A DNA stretch of 64,000 nucleotides from Eubacterium sp. MSJ-33 (GTDB lineage: Bacteria; Bacillota; Clostridia; Lachnospirales; Lachnospiraceae). The stretch is from positions 1,938,525 to 2,002,524 of the forward strand of contig NZ_CP076562.1 of the NCBI RefSeq assembly GCF_022174665.1. Direction: 5' to 3'. The notes below the pieces were generated by a model. That model saw only the letters and a program-made list of their open reading frames with translations, made no database searches and was not told where the DNA came from. Both the position numbers and the translations under genes were made by a program. Below, piece by piece: positions 46,493 to 56,552 of this stretch (positions within the stretch are counted from its first letter, which is position 1; each line of letters starts with the position of its first letter).

Positions 46493-47770
46493 TTAGCTGA
46501 TTTTTGTCTTACCACCCATATAAGGCTGAAGTACCTTAGGGATATTGATGCTTCCATCTTCGTTCAGATTGTTCTCTAAGAATGCAATCAGCATACGTGG
46601 TGGAGCAACAACTGTATTGTTTAAAGTATGAGCAAAATATTTTCCGTCTTTGCCCTTTACTTTGATGCCAAGACGACGCGCCTGTGCATCACCGAGGTTT
46701 GAACAGCTACCAACCTCAAAATATTTTTTCTGACGTGGAGACCATGCTTCTACATCATATGATTTTACCTTCAAATCTGCCAGATCACCAGAACAGCACT
46801 CGATTGTACGAACCGGAATATCCATAGAACGGAACAGATCAACCGTATTCTTCCATAACTTATCGAACCACATCTTGCTATCTTCCGGTTTGCAGACAAC
46901 AATCATTTCCTGTTTCTCAAACTGGTGAATACGATAAACACCACGTTCCTCAATACCATGTGCTCCCTTTTCTTTACGGAAACATGGAGAGTAGCTTGTC
47001 AGAGTTTTAGGAAGTTCTTCTTCCGGAGTCATTGTGTCGATGAACTTACCAATCATAGAGTGCTCACTTGTACCAATGAGATAGAGATCCTCTCCCTCAA
47101 TCTTATACATCATGGCATCCATCTCTGCAAAGCTCATAACACCGGTTACAACGTTACTGCGGATCATGAAAGGTGGTACACAGTATGTAAATCCACGGTC
47201 AATCATGAAATCTCTTGCATAGCTGATAACAGCAGAGTGCAATCTTGCGATATCCCCCATCAAATAGTAGAATCCATTTCCAGCTACCTTTCTTGCACTG
47301 TCAAGATCAATGCCGTTTAACTTCTCCATAATATCTGTATGATAAGGAACTTCGAAATCCGGAACAACCGGCTCACCAAAACGCTCCAGTTCTACGTTCT
47401 CTGTATCGTCTTTACCGATTGGAACAGTTGGGTCAATGATGTTCGGGATAACCATCATTTTCTTCTTCAACTCTTCGCGAACCTGTGGCTCCTTCTGCTC
47501 AAGTTCTGCAAGACGAGCAGCATTCTTAGCTACTTCTTTTTTGACTTCTTCTGCTTCTTCTTTTTTGCCCTGTGCCATCAATGCACCAATCTGTTTTGCA
47601 ATGGCATTCTTCTTTGCACGAAGTTCATCTGCTTCCTGCTGAAGTGCTCTTGCCTGCTTGTCAAGTTCGATAACTTCATCTACTAAAGGAAGCTTCGCAT
47701 CCTGAAACTTCTTTTTGATATTCTCCTTTACAGCATCTGGGTTTTCACGAACAAATTTAATGTCTAACAT
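46493..47770 (-). CDS. serS: Seryl-tRNA synthetase
   Basis: 425 residues, class II. N-terminal coiled-coil arm (LQQEADELRAKKNAIAKQIG) and class II motif 2 (YSPCFRKEKGAHGIEERGVYRIHQFEKQEM) and motif 3 (LNNTVVAPPRMLIAFLENN). No T-box is recognisable in the 93-nt leader. Confidence 0.97.
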   Translation of the reverse strand: MLDIKFVRENPDAVKENIKKKFQDAKLPLVDEVIELDKQARALQQEADELRAKKNAIAKQIGALMAQGKKEEAEEVKKEVAKNAARLAELEQKEPQVREELKKKMMVIPNIIDPTVPIGKDDTENVELERFGEPVVPDFEVPYHTDIMEKLNGIDLDSARKVAGNGFYYLMGDIARLHSAVISYARDFMIDRGFTYCVPPFMIRSNVVTGVMSFAEMDAMMYKIEGEDLYLIGTSEHSMIGKFIDTMTPEEELPKTLTSYSPCFRKEKGAHGIEERGVYRIHQFEKQEMIVVCKPEDSKMWFDKLWKNTVDLFRSMDIPVRTIECCSGDLADLKVKSYDVEAWSPRQKKYFEVGSCSNLGDAQARRLGIKVKGKDGKYFAHTLNNTVVAPPRMLIAFLENNLNEDGSINIPKVLQPYMGGKTKIS

Positions 47771-47863
47771 AATTGTCGTCCTTTCTTGTTTATAATAATA
47801 GTTTAAAATATTCTTTGAAAAATTTATATCAGAAATAGTGCTTTCATATAAAATAAAATGCTT

Positions 47864-48430
47864 TTATACATCAAAATTCAAATTACCATCACTATCTTCA
47901 AATTCTGTTTCCTTTGTCATATCCTGTATTTCTTCTTCTACCGTTTTCGCCTGCTCTAAAGCTTCTTTTTCTTCTGATGACAGCTGGATATAAGATTCAC
48001 CATTTACAATCTCCTTTGCATACGTGAAACAACCTTCGCGTGAATGCATGGAGTTGAGCAAAATACCAGAATTATCATCATTCAGTAAAGCAATGACAAA
48101 ACTCAATTTGCCGGCCATCTTGTCAAACGCATCATATTTTACAAGTGCATATTTACTGATACAGGAAGACAGATGCTTTTTAATCTGTCGATGCTCCTTT
48201 GATACACGTCTGGCATTTGACTTGATCTGATCCATCTCTTTAAAACGAATTCGAATGATTTTCTCCAGATCCGCTCCTTTTTTTCCACTCATCAGTGCTT
48301 CATATTTTCTTGCCATGACATTCATTTTATGAATGATAAAAATGGTTAGAAATATGAGTAAAACCACCAGAATACAAAGGATTGTGACAGCAGAAGACAT
48401 CTTCATACCCAATATCTTAGCCTCTTCCAT
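47864..48430 (-). CDS. DUF4446-like membrane protein
   Basis: 188 residues: one N-terminal helix (AVTILCILVVLLIFLTIFII), a Lys-rich helical stretch (MARKYEALMSGKKGADLEKII) and a soluble domain (KYDAFDKMAGKLSFVIALLNDDNSGILLNSMHSREG) that matches DUF4446. This family often sits beside parB, as here (21 nt apart). Function unknown. Confidence 0.8.
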   Translation of the reverse strand: MEEAKILGMKMSSAVTILCILVVLLIFLTIFIIHKMNVMARKYEALMSGKKGADLEKIIRIRFKEMDQIKSNARRVSKEHRQIKKHLSSCISKYALVKYDAFDKMAGKLSFVIALLNDDNSGILLNSMHSREGCFTYAKEIVNGESYIQLSSEEKEALEQAKTVEEEIQDMTKETEFEDSDGNLNFDV

Positions 48431-48450
48431 GAAGTTCCCTCTTTTCGTTT

Positions 48451-49371
48451 TTATTGTGCGAGCAACTGTGTAATGCGCTCTAAATCCTCTTGCGAGTAAT
48501 ATTCAATTTCAATTTTTCCTGATTCTCTCGTCTTTGCCTTGATGGTTGTCTTTGTACCAAGAGATTCTTTCAAGCGGTTCTCAATTGCTTTGTATAAGAA
48601 AGAAAGCTCAGGATCCTCTTTCTCGGATGATTTTTCTTTTGGTTTTTTATTTAATAATTTTTTGACATAGCTTTCTGTCTCACGTACGGAAAGTTTCTTA
48701 TCAAAAATATACATCGCTGTCTCATACTGCAGCTGTGGATCCGTAATTGTAATGAGTGCACGGACATGTCCGGTTGAAAGCATATCATCAATCAACATCT
48801 GCTGTACTTTATCTGTGAGTTTTAGAAGGCGGAGTGCGTTTGTTACAGTTGTACGACTCTTTGATACACGTTCTGCAACTTCGTCCTGTGTCAGATGAAA
48901 TTCTTCAATCAGGCGTTCATAAGCATGAGCCTCTTCAATTGGATTTAAGTCTTCTCGCTGAATATTCTCAATCAATGCGATCTCAACAATCTGCTGATCA
49001 TCGTAATCTTTGATAACGACAGGAACTTCTTTTAAACCTGCTAATCGTGCAGCTCTCCAACGTCGTTCACCTGCAATCAACTCATAGTAGCCTTTGCGCT
49101 TTACTACGACGAGAGGTTCGATTACGCCAAACTGTTTGATCGATTCTGCCAGCTCCTGCAATGCATCTTCATTAAATTCTTTTCGGGGCTGATTCTTATT
49201 CGGTTCAATTCGATTGATATTTAATGTCTGCTCTACTTTTTTTATGACTTCTGTTTTCGCAGTTGTACTTGCCTTTGCCTGTTTGGATGTCTTTGTGCTG
49301 ACATCTTCAATTGTATCATCTGTCGGAATTAAATTACTTAGTCCACGACCTAATCCTCGCTTTGGTGCCAT
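48451..49371 (-). CDS. parB: Chromosome partitioning protein ParB/Spo0J
   Basis: 306 residues. CTP-dependent parS-binding clamp. N-terminal RGLGRGLSNLIP; IEPNKNQPRKEFNEDAL and GYYELIAGERRWRAARLAGL are the CTPase motifs; the HTH follows (LTQDEVAERVSKSRTTVTNALRLL). Six parS sites lie just past parA at 50431-51146. Confidence 0.97.
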   Translation of the reverse strand: MAPKRGLGRGLSNLIPTDDTIEDVSTKTSKQAKASTTAKTEVIKKVEQTLNINRIEPNKNQPRKEFNEDALQELAESIKQFGVIEPLVVVKRKGYYELIAGERRWRAARLAGLKEVPVVIKDYDDQQIVEIALIENIQREDLNPIEEAHAYERLIEEFHLTQDEVAERVSKSRTTVTNALRLLKLTDKVQQMLIDDMLSTGHVRALITITDPQLQYETAMYIFDKKLSVRETESYVKKLLNKKPKEKSSEKEDPELSFLYKAIENRLKESLGTKTTIKAKTRESGKIEIEYYSQEDLERITQLLAQ

Positions 49372-49397
49372 TGCGTCCTCCTCTAAAATAGGTGTTT

Positions 49398-50183
49398 TTA
49401 TAATTTTGCGTATAGTTTATTGTTGATTACTTCGTCTGCAAGATCCCGATATCCCTGTGCACCGGATGAACGGCTATCATATAGATTGATAGGAAGACCG
49501 AAACTAGGGGCTTCTGCCAGTCGTACATTTCTCGGAATAATGGTTTTGTATATAAACTGATCCAAATTATTCTTGACGTTTTCTACGACTTCCAAAGAAA
49601 GATTCGTACGCGCATCGTACATCGTAAACACAACACCCTCGATTTCAAGGGATTTGTTTAGCTTCTTTTTAATCAGATTAATCGTGTATATGAGCTGTGA
49701 CAGTCCATCCAGTGCAAAAAATTCACATTGGATTGGAACCAGAACAGTATCTGCTGCAGTCATGGAATTGATTGTCAACATGCCAAGCGCCGGTGGACAA
49801 TCAATGATGATAAAATCATATTTCTTCTTTACGCTTTTTAAAAGATTCTTCAGTATATGCTGTGGATCTTCTACATCGACCAATTCTACCTCTGCTCCGG
49901 CCAGATCACGATTTGCTGGAAGAACACTTAAATCCAGACCGTGCTCTAATGGATGAACAATCATACATTCTCCAACGTTGATTTCCCCACTCATGGCATG
50001 ATAAATCGTGTATTCCAAGGTATTCTTATCGATACCGAGTCCGCTTGTCAGATTGCCCTGTGGATCCATATCAACAGCCAATACCTTTTTCCCTTTTTCG
50101 GCCAGACATGCAGCAAGATTGATAGATGTTGTTGTTTTTCCTACGCCGCCTTTTTGGTTGGCGACTGCAATGATTCTTCCCAT
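49398..50183 (-). CDS. parA: Chromosome partitioning ATPase ParA/Soj
   Basis: 261 residues. Deviant Walker A ANQKGGVGKTTTSINL, VDMDPQGNLTSGLG, and IIDCPPALGMLT. It partners ParB in origin segregation. The ATG at 50183 has GGAGG 6 nt upstream and is preferred over the frame opening four codons earlier. Confidence 0.97.
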   Translation of the reverse strand: MGRIIAVANQKGGVGKTTTSINLAACLAEKGKKVLAVDMDPQGNLTSGLGIDKNTLEYTIYHAMSGEINVGECMIVHPLEHGLDLSVLPANRDLAGAEVELVDVEDPQHILKNLLKSVKKKYDFIIIDCPPALGMLTINSMTAADTVLVPIQCEFFALDGLSQLIYTINLIKKKLNKSLEIEGVVFTMYDARTNLSLEVVENVKNNLDQFIYKTIIPRNVRLAEAPSFGLPINLYDSRSSGAQGYRDLADEVINNKLYAKL

Positions 50184-50430
50184 AAAAACCTCCACATATA
50201 ATAGTTATTATAGCACTACCTGACATCTTTCGCTATATCAAAATATGGGTAAAAATGTTTTGGTGGTACAATATATAGATTTAAGCTCGCGAAACTAACA
50301 ATATGTATGGAAAATGTGTGAAAAAATTTATGAAAATAGGCTTTAATAAAGAAAAAATTATACGTTATAGTTTGTTTTTGCGTATGAAAATATACTACAA
50401 ATAACATTTGAACAAAGTTAGACTATATAT

Positions 50431-50446
50431 TGTTTCACGTGAAACA
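50431..50446. promoter_or_regulatory. parS site 1
   Basis: tgtttcacgtgaaaca, a perfect parS palindrome bound by ParB/Spo0J. Confidence 0.95.
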
Positions 50447-50488
50447 TAAAAAGCAAGTTATATGCATGTGAAAAATCAAATATAAAAA

Positions 50489-50504
50489 TGTTTCACGTGA
50501 AACA
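50489..50504. promoter_or_regulatory. parS site 2
   Basis: tgtttcacgtgaaaca, perfect. Confidence 0.95.
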
Positions 50505-50778
50505 ATATGGTAGGAAAATAAATACATTTTATTTAATTTGAATATATCTGATTGGATACGTAAAATCAAAAATTATATTGAAATAAATCTGTTAATATAA
50601 AACAAATTTCCGGATCACTAATAACCAATATAAATTCATGTGTCTAAATTATATGAACTATATTTATAATTTTATGAAGAAATAATTGAATCTGCTTTTT
50701 ATAATGATAATATATAAGTTTTTTGTTATAAGTGTTTTGATAATTATATATCTTTTAATAATTATGAAAATAGAAATA

Positions 50779-50794
50779 TGTTTCACGTGAAACA
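50779..50794. promoter_or_regulatory. parS site 3
   Basis: tgtttcacgtgaaaca, perfect. Confidence 0.95.
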
Positions 50795-50942
50795 TTGATA
50801 TATAACGGCTTGTAAAAAATTACTTTAAAATAACCAAATTATATAATTATCAAACTTAAATTCAACAATTTCTAACACTATATAATTTCTTTAATAAATT
50901 TATAACTTCATAATGACTCTTTACAAATTTAATTTTCTATAA

Positions 50943-50958
50943 TGTTTCACGTGAAACA
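50943..50958. promoter_or_regulatory. parS site 4
   Basis: tgtttcacgtgaaaca, perfect. Confidence 0.95.
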
Positions 50959-51049
50959 TTTAGAACTACATCGAAAATAATATTTTATAATTAACTAATA
51001 TTTGTAATGAAAATGTATACGTATCGTAATTATATAAAATAAATTTATA

Positions 51050-51065
51050 TGTTTCACGTGAAACA
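51050..51065. promoter_or_regulatory. parS site 5
   Basis: tgtttcacgtgaaaca, perfect. Confidence 0.95.
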
Positions 51066-51130
51066 TATAAAGATAAAAAATATGACATCTATTTCCTTTA
51101 GATATTGAATATCAAATGACTTTAATTCAT

Positions 51131-51146
51131 TGTTTCACGTGAAACG
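51131..51146. promoter_or_regulatory. parS site 6
   Basis: tgtttcacgtgaaacg, last base differs. It lies 5 nt from the first DnaA box. Confidence 0.9.
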
Positions 51147-51150
51147 AAAG

Positions 51151-51259
51151 TTATCCACAGTATACAGAAACATTAAATGTGGATAAAATTATAATATCCA
51201 CCAACTTATACACAAAAATGTGGATAAATCAGCGAGTAGACGCACAAAATTGTTGATAA
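51151..51259. promoter_or_regulatory. Cluster of five DnaA boxes
   Basis: TTATCCACA 51151-51159; TGTGGATAA 51178-51186; TTATACACA 51206-51214; TGTGGATAA 51219-51227; TGTTGATAA 51251-51259. All match TTATNCACA or the close TTATCAACA form, in both orientations. This is denser than the dnaA-rpmH set 17 kb away. Confidence 0.85.
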
Positions 51260-51406
51260 CTTCGCATAAAAACATATATATTGTATTAAAGAATTAACAA
51301 GTACAATATAGAGTGGATAGAAACGGATGTGTTTGTTTTGACACACATGTAGACAAAAGTAAAAGCTACTTATTATATAAGAAAAGGGATAGAAACAATT
51401 ATGGAA

Positions 51407-51437
51407 AAGAGCCGAATGAAAAACTCATCCGGCTCTT
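51407..51437 (-). terminator. Terminator after argS
   Basis: Stem aagagccgaatga / tcatccggctctt with a 5-nt loop. On minus it is followed by TTTTCC. Confidence 0.8.
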
Positions 51438-51493
51438 CTCGACTCTTTTCCTGTTATATGTTTGATATTATTTTAAGCAATCATATCAGATTC

Positions 51494-53185
51494 TTACATC
51501 TGTTCCGGGCAATCAATACCAAGCAATTCCATTGCGTCTTTGATTGTTTTCTTTGTGATGTAAACGAGTGTTGCACGTGCGTTACGTACATTTTCTTCCT
51601 CTACATGAATACGACATGCGTTGTAGAATTTGTTGAATGCCTGCGCAACATCAACTGCAAATCTGGCAACTGCGGAAGGCTCATACCGTTCAGAGGCGTC
51701 TTTGACAACCTTCGGGAATCGGTTAATCTCTTTCAATAATTCCATTGCCTCTACATCTGTCAATACACTGTAATCGATATCTGCGGATGGTGTAAATCCA
51801 TCCAGCTTTTTCAAGATACTGCAGCATCTTGCGTGTGTATATTGTACATATGGACCGGTTTCACCATCAAAGTTCAGGAGCTTCTCCCATTTGAAGGAGA
51901 CATCCTTGATACGCTGGTTATAAAGGTCGTTGAACAATACAGCACCAACACCAATTTTCTTGGCTGTCTCATCTTTGTCTGGAAGATCCGGATTCTTTTC
52001 GTTGATGATCTCTTTGATCTTCGCAATTGCTTCGAGAAGAATATCTTCTGCATAGATAATATTTCCACTACGAGTGGAAAGCTTGGCGCCTTCTAAGCTG
52101 ACAAGTCCATAAGGGATATGCACTAACTGGTCCTTTGCCCATTCATTTCCAAGTAATTCTACGACTTTGAATACTTGCTTAAAATGAAGCTTCTGTTCCT
52201 GTCCGGTTACATACAGACATTTTACGAAGTTGTATGTTTCTTTACGGTAGAAGATAGCTGCGATATCACGTGTTGCATAGATGGAGCTGCCGTCGTTTTT
52301 GAGAATCAGACAAGGGGCCATATCATAAGCGTCTAAGTCCACAATCTTTGCACCTTCGCTCTCTGTCAGCAGATTTGCATCTGTCAGTCGTTTTACGACA
52401 TCATCTGTCTTATCCCGGTAGAAGCTCTCACCGAGATAGTAGTCGAAGTCCATACCAAGCAGATCATATGTACGCTTGTATTCGATCAGACTGATATCCT
52501 TGAACCACTGCCAGATCTTCAACGCTTCTTCGTCACCATGTTCCATCTTTGCGAACCATGCACGGGCTTCGTCGTTTAATTCCGGATTCTTCTCAGCTTC
52601 TTCGTGAAACTTCACGTAAAGCTTCATCAGTTCTGCGACGCCGTCCTTCTTGACGGCTTCTTCGCTTCCCCATGCCTTGTATGCGACAATCAGCTTACCG
52701 AATTGGGTGCCCCAGTCACCAAGATGGTTGATACGTACAACCTTGTAACCGAGTTTGGAGTAAATCTTGTACAGAGAGTTTCCGATGATCGTTGTACGAA
52801 GATGTCCAACATGGAAATTCTTTGCAACATTTGGAGAAGAGTAATCGATACAGATTGTCTGTCCGTTTCCTTCTGTAGAACTTCCGAAATCATCTGCCAT
52901 AGAAGAAGTTACCATAGTTTCGATAAAAAGTTCCTTCTTTACGAAGAAATTTAAGTATGCACCCTGTACCTGAATTTCCTGCAGAAAATCTACATCGCCG
53001 ATTGCTTCCTTGATGTCGTTTGCAATCATTTGTGGGGCTTTGCGCATGGTCTTTGCCAGACGGAAGCATGGAAATGCAAAATCACCAAGCTCTGGTTTTG
53101 GTGGAATCTCAATCAGGTCTGCAATCTCGGCTGCGGTTAATCCTTCGATATTTGCAGCAATTAATTCTACAATCTTGTTTTTCAT
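51494..53185 (-). CDS. argS: Arginyl-tRNA synthetase
   Basis: 563 residues, class I. The HIGH motif appears as SSPNVAKNFHVGHLRTTIIGN. The editing-free core and the C-terminal DALR anticodon domain (GETGPYVQYTHARCCSIL) are visible. It is the next gene right of the parS region. Confidence 0.97.
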   Translation of the reverse strand: MKNKIVELIAANIEGLTAAEIADLIEIPPKPELGDFAFPCFRLAKTMRKAPQMIANDIKEAIGDVDFLQEIQVQGAYLNFFVKKELFIETMVTSSMADDFGSSTEGNGQTICIDYSSPNVAKNFHVGHLRTTIIGNSLYKIYSKLGYKVVRINHLGDWGTQFGKLIVAYKAWGSEEAVKKDGVAELMKLYVKFHEEAEKNPELNDEARAWFAKMEHGDEEALKIWQWFKDISLIEYKRTYDLLGMDFDYYLGESFYRDKTDDVVKRLTDANLLTESEGAKIVDLDAYDMAPCLILKNDGSSIYATRDIAAIFYRKETYNFVKCLYVTGQEQKLHFKQVFKVVELLGNEWAKDQLVHIPYGLVSLEGAKLSTRSGNIIYAEDILLEAIAKIKEIINEKNPDLPDKDETAKKIGVGAVLFNDLYNQRIKDVSFKWEKLLNFDGETGPYVQYTHARCCSILKKLDGFTPSADIDYSVLTDVEAMELLKEINRFPKVVKDASERYEPSAVARFAVDVAQAFNKFYNACRIHVEEENVRNARATLVYITKKTIKDAMELLGIDCPEQM

Positions 53186-53213
53186 AATATATAAACTCCT
53201 TTATTGTTTACTT

Positions 53214-54338
53214 TTATTGTTGAATCGGAAAACTGAATTTCACGGTTGTACCCGACATGACATCCCCGGAGATATCCAGTTTGCCACAGAGCATATACAG
53301 AATCTCTTTTGCCTTATGCAGACTGCTGTACCAAGGGCTGTCTTCCAAATAAGTATCTTTGATACCTATACCATCATCGGACAGGATAACTTCAGCCATA
53401 TTCGGCGTCAGGCTGGCTTTCACAGTTACATTCGATGCTTCTGCATGACATGCAATATTATCAAAAAATATCTGTATTAAGCGCATGAAGTTAATGTTAA
53501 ACACCGGATGATATGTAATTCCTGCATCGGCTGTTTCCACGGAAGCAGAGATTTGAAGCTTCGGATTTTTCTGCTTGAATTCATTTAAGTAAAGTTCCAG
53601 TTGTTCCTTTAAAGGTTTATCTGATGTGGAGAATCGGTTCATGTTTTCTTCAACATCGTCAATCGTATTGGTCAATTGGTGGGTATTGTGAATAATTTCC
53701 TGCAGCGTTAGTTTGGCTCTGCCAACATCTGTTCCTATCAGATAGTTTATCATGTCCAATTTGTTGCTGATTGATTCCAATCCCGTTTTTATCTGTTTAT
53801 CCAGAATCGTTTGTGTTAGTGCGCGGTCATAAGCATCCAGCATGAGGATATTGTAACCATGAGCGGAAATGTCTTCCTTCGCGTCGTCCTGAAGAAATGT
53901 AAATCCATAATGATCTGTATGATCGGGATCGTCAGTTGTATAGCGAGGCTCGAAAGAAGAGAGCGCGTCTTCTGCATTATTTAAAGCTTCGAGATATTGA
54001 CGAAGCTTATTTAATTGAAGTTCCATACTGCGGAGCTTTAACGTCAATGTCTCTTTTACTGATTGCAGATCCTTGATCTGTTCCTGGATGATTTTGTTGC
54101 GTTCGGTATCGACACCATCATTTGTGACCGGAGAAAATACACTTTTTCTGGAATTTGTCTTGAATGCATAAATATCCTTCGTCTTGTCTAGTTCATCCAT
54201 CTTAATGTCTATTTCAAAAATCTGTGTTTTGAGACTCTGAATATCTTCAAGTTGAGACAGGAAGGATTTGTTAAAGTAATCCAGCATCATTTGATTAGCT
54301 GATTTAATTTTTTTAAAATTTTCTTTTGATTCTTCCAT
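53214..54338 (-). CDS. Orphan HATPase-containing sensor protein (DegS-like)
   Basis: 374 residues with no membrane segment. Long N-terminal coiled coil (KIKSANQMMLDYFNKSFLSQLEDIQ..., about 1-160), a middle helical dimerisation-like region with IIHNTHQLTNTIDDVEENM, and a C-terminal GHKL ATPase (QIFFDNIACHAEASNVTV; LSDDGIGIKDTYLE; SGTTVKFSFPI). The phosphoacceptor His is not the standard HisKA_3 pattern, so kinase activity is uncertain. No response regulator is adjacent. The ATG at 54338 (MEESKENF) is preferred; the longer frame would overlap the upstream gene by 83 nt. Confidence 0.75.
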   Translation of the reverse strand: MEESKENFKKIKSANQMMLDYFNKSFLSQLEDIQSLKTQIFEIDIKMDELDKTKDIYAFKTNSRKSVFSPVTNDGVDTERNKIIQEQIKDLQSVKETLTLKLRSMELQLNKLRQYLEALNNAEDALSSFEPRYTTDDPDHTDHYGFTFLQDDAKEDISAHGYNILMLDAYDRALTQTILDKQIKTGLESISNKLDMINYLIGTDVGRAKLTLQEIIHNTHQLTNTIDDVEENMNRFSTSDKPLKEQLELYLNEFKQKNPKLQISASVETADAGITYHPVFNINFMRLIQIFFDNIACHAEASNVTVKASLTPNMAEVILSDDGIGIKDTYLEDSPWYSSLHKAKEILYMLCGKLDISGDVMSGTTVKFSFPIQQ

Positions 54339-54375
54339 AATTGAAGTACCTCTTTTCCTGGATGCGGTTCCATGG

Positions 54376-55764
54376 TTATCGTCTGCGGTTATGTGTATTT
54401 CTCTTATTTTGTCTGCGTTTGTCATATACGTTTGCATAGATGAAGAGAATAACGACACCTATGACAACGATACCTGCAATGACAAATTTCAGATAGCTCT
54501 TTTTTTCTTTCAGCAGTGCGGGACGAATCGTTCCATTTTCATATGCTTCTGAGACAGCTACGTCATCGTTGGAGTTCACATAGCCGGAATAACTGACGGG
54601 AAGCGTAAGACATTCGCTGCCGTCATAGGATACTTTTAAGGTTCCGATATATCCTTCTTCCAGTCGATCAGATGAAGGTGTAAAAATCATTTCCAGTTTT
54701 TCTGTATCCGCGTTGTCTGCAAGAAGGAACGGCTGGTTGTTGTCAATCGACAAATGCATCGTGCCAAGATTTTCACAGCCATAGTAATCATTTAAAAATG
54801 TCTGTGCAGAAGTTGCCTGCTCCGCATCAAATTCATAGTCGGATAACAATGTTGTTGAAGAATAGTTGTTAAATGTGTAATCAAACAGTGCAATGCTGTC
54901 TTTATAATTCGCAACATTATCCGGAGCACCCATTGTGACACAGATAAGCTGCATATCATTTTTTTCAGCCCAGACAACAAGCGTACCGCCTGCATCGTCC
55001 GTATATCCGGTTTTACCACCCTGGCATGCGGAGTAGTAGTATTCAGAACTGCTCAGCATCATCCGGTTTCCCTGTGTCAGATATCGTGTCTCGGAGTTTT
55101 TGTTTGTGGGTGGAATCTCGTGATAGGTTTCGGCTGCATAGGACCGGAATGTCTCATTCGTAAGTGCCTGTTTTGTGATGAGAGCCATATCATATGCAGT
55201 TGTGTAATGTTCCGGGTCATGTAATCCGTTGGCATTTGTAAAATGTGTATCCGTGCATCCAAGGCTTTGAGCAGTATCATTCATTAATTGCACGAAGTTT
55301 GCCAGAGAACCGGAAACCTGTTCGGCGATTGCCCAGGCAGCCTCATTTGCGGAGACAAGCATCACTGCATACAAGGCATCGGACATGCTGATTTGTTCCC
55401 CAACATCCAGAGCAATATGAGAACTCTGTCGGTCGATTCCCCAGACCGCATCGTTGCTCATAGTGATTGTTGAATTTAAATCACCGTTTTCAATCGCAAG
55501 ATATGCGGTCAGAATTTTCGTGATACTCGCCGGATACTGACGGGCATGAGCATTCTTCTCGTATACAATCTGCCCGGACTGTGCATCAATCACTATGGCA
55601 GAAGTGGATGTAATCTGCGGAAAGCCGTTTTCATCAGCAGCGTCCGTGGCGGTTGCGGTTGATGTTGCAGCTTGTGTTACCTCACAGGGAACATAAATTC
55701 CAAAAAGCAACGTACACATTATAATATAAGAAATAATTTTTTTAATTGATTTTATCATGGCCAT
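54376..55764 (-). CDS. dacA: D-alanyl-D-alanine carboxypeptidase (PBP5/DacA type)
   Basis: 462 residues. Trims pentapeptide side chains of peptidoglycan. Signal-like N-terminus (IISYIIMCTLLFGIYVPCEV). Catalytic motifs: SITK at 80-83, SAN at 138-140, KTG at 251-253. A PBP5_C-like domain and a C-terminal anchor helix (FVIAGIVVIGVVILFIYANVY) with a basic tail follow. The start at 55764 or the ATG six bases later are both possible. Confidence 0.93.
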   Translation of the reverse strand: MAMIKSIKKIISYIIMCTLLFGIYVPCEVTQAATSTATATDAADENGFPQITSTSAIVIDAQSGQIVYEKNAHARQYPASITKILTAYLAIENGDLNSTITMSNDAVWGIDRQSSHIALDVGEQISMSDALYAVMLVSANEAAWAIAEQVSGSLANFVQLMNDTAQSLGCTDTHFTNANGLHDPEHYTTAYDMALITKQALTNETFRSYAAETYHEIPPTNKNSETRYLTQGNRMMLSSSEYYYSACQGGKTGYTDDAGGTLVVWAEKNDMQLICVTMGAPDNVANYKDSIALFDYTFNNYSSTTLLSDYEFDAEQATSAQTFLNDYYGCENLGTMHLSIDNNQPFLLADNADTEKLEMIFTPSSDRLEEGYIGTLKVSYDGSECLTLPVSYSGYVNSNDDVAVSEAYENGTIRPALLKEKKSYLKFVIAGIVVIGVVILFIYANVYDKRRQNKRNTHNRRR

Positions 55765-55907
55765 AATTCCTCTTCATGATAGATTGACATTATCCTCTCA
55801 ATTATCTTATAAAATTGGGAAAAAAACAAGGGATAAAATGCAACAATCTTGTGAAATTACAAAATAAATGCTAATATAGAACATTATAAATGTATGAGGT
55901 AAAAAAG

Positions 55908-56552
55908 ATGAGATTACGAAATGTAAAAGGCTCAAGAGAAATGATTGCCACAAATGATTTTGTCGTGCATGAAGAAGAGACAATGAAGGGAAAATGGCAT
56001 GAATTTTTCGGAAATAAAAATCCCATTCATATTGAAGTGGGGATGGGAAAAGGTAGATTCATTATAGATATGGCGAAGCTGCACCCGGAGATCAACTATA
56101 TTGGAATCGAGAAATATTCCAGTGTGTTAGTGCGTGCGATTGAGAAGCAGACGGAAGAACAGCTTCCGAATCTGGTGTTTATCCGCATGGATGCTGAGTC
56201 GATTGAAAATGTATTTGAAAAAGGTGAGGTGGATTATATCTATCTGAATTTTTCTGATCCATGGCCGAAGGACCGCCATGCAAGAAGACGCCTGACATCC
56301 GTACAGTTTTTGAACCGTTATGTGAATTTCCTGTCAGAAGACGGAGGATTGACATTTAAGACAGATAACCGCCCGTTGTTTGATTTTTCTCTGGAGCAGG
56401 TGGAGCTTGCCGGTTGGGAGATGGTGAATTATACATTTGATCTGCATCATAGCGAATATGCAGAGGGCAATGTTATGACGGAATATGAGGAGAAGTTCTC
56501 AGCAATGGGTAATCCAATCTGCCGTATGGTTATAAAACCACCAAAAAAGTAG
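55908..56552 (+). CDS. trmB: tRNA (guanine-N7)-methyltransferase TrmB
   Basis: 214 residues. Makes m7G46 in tRNA. SAM motif IHIEVGMGKGRFIIDMA, DYIYLNFSDPWPKDRHARRRLT, and the end FSAMGNPICRM are family marks. The ATG at 55908 follows GAGGTAAAAAAG; the frame opens six codons earlier. Confidence 0.96.
   Translation: MRLRNVKGSREMIATNDFVVHEEETMKGKWHEFFGNKNPIHIEVGMGKGRFIIDMAKLHPEINYIGIEKYSSVLVRAIEKQTEEQLPNLVFIRMDAESIENVFEKGEVDYIYLNFSDPWPKDRHARRRLTSVQFLNRYVNFLSEDGGLTFKTDNRPLFDFSLEQVELAGWEMVNYTFDLHHSEYAEGNVMTEYEEKFSAMGNPICRMVIKPPKK

Larger units (their letters stand above)
50184..51493. other. 1.3-kb AT-rich parS/DnaA-box region
   Basis: No credible gene. It holds six near-perfect parS palindromes and a tight group of five DnaA boxes (51151-51259), plus the argS terminator. 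The remainder is extremely A/T-rich with no other repeats seen. Confidence 0.8.

Noticed and set aside
47771-47863. T-box leader for serS
   Set aside because: The 93-nt spacer has no T-box sequence or specifier hairpin.
50184-51493. Short genes in the parA-argS gap
   Set aside because: Only tiny AT-rich frames without RBS; the space is explained by parS sites and DnaA boxes.
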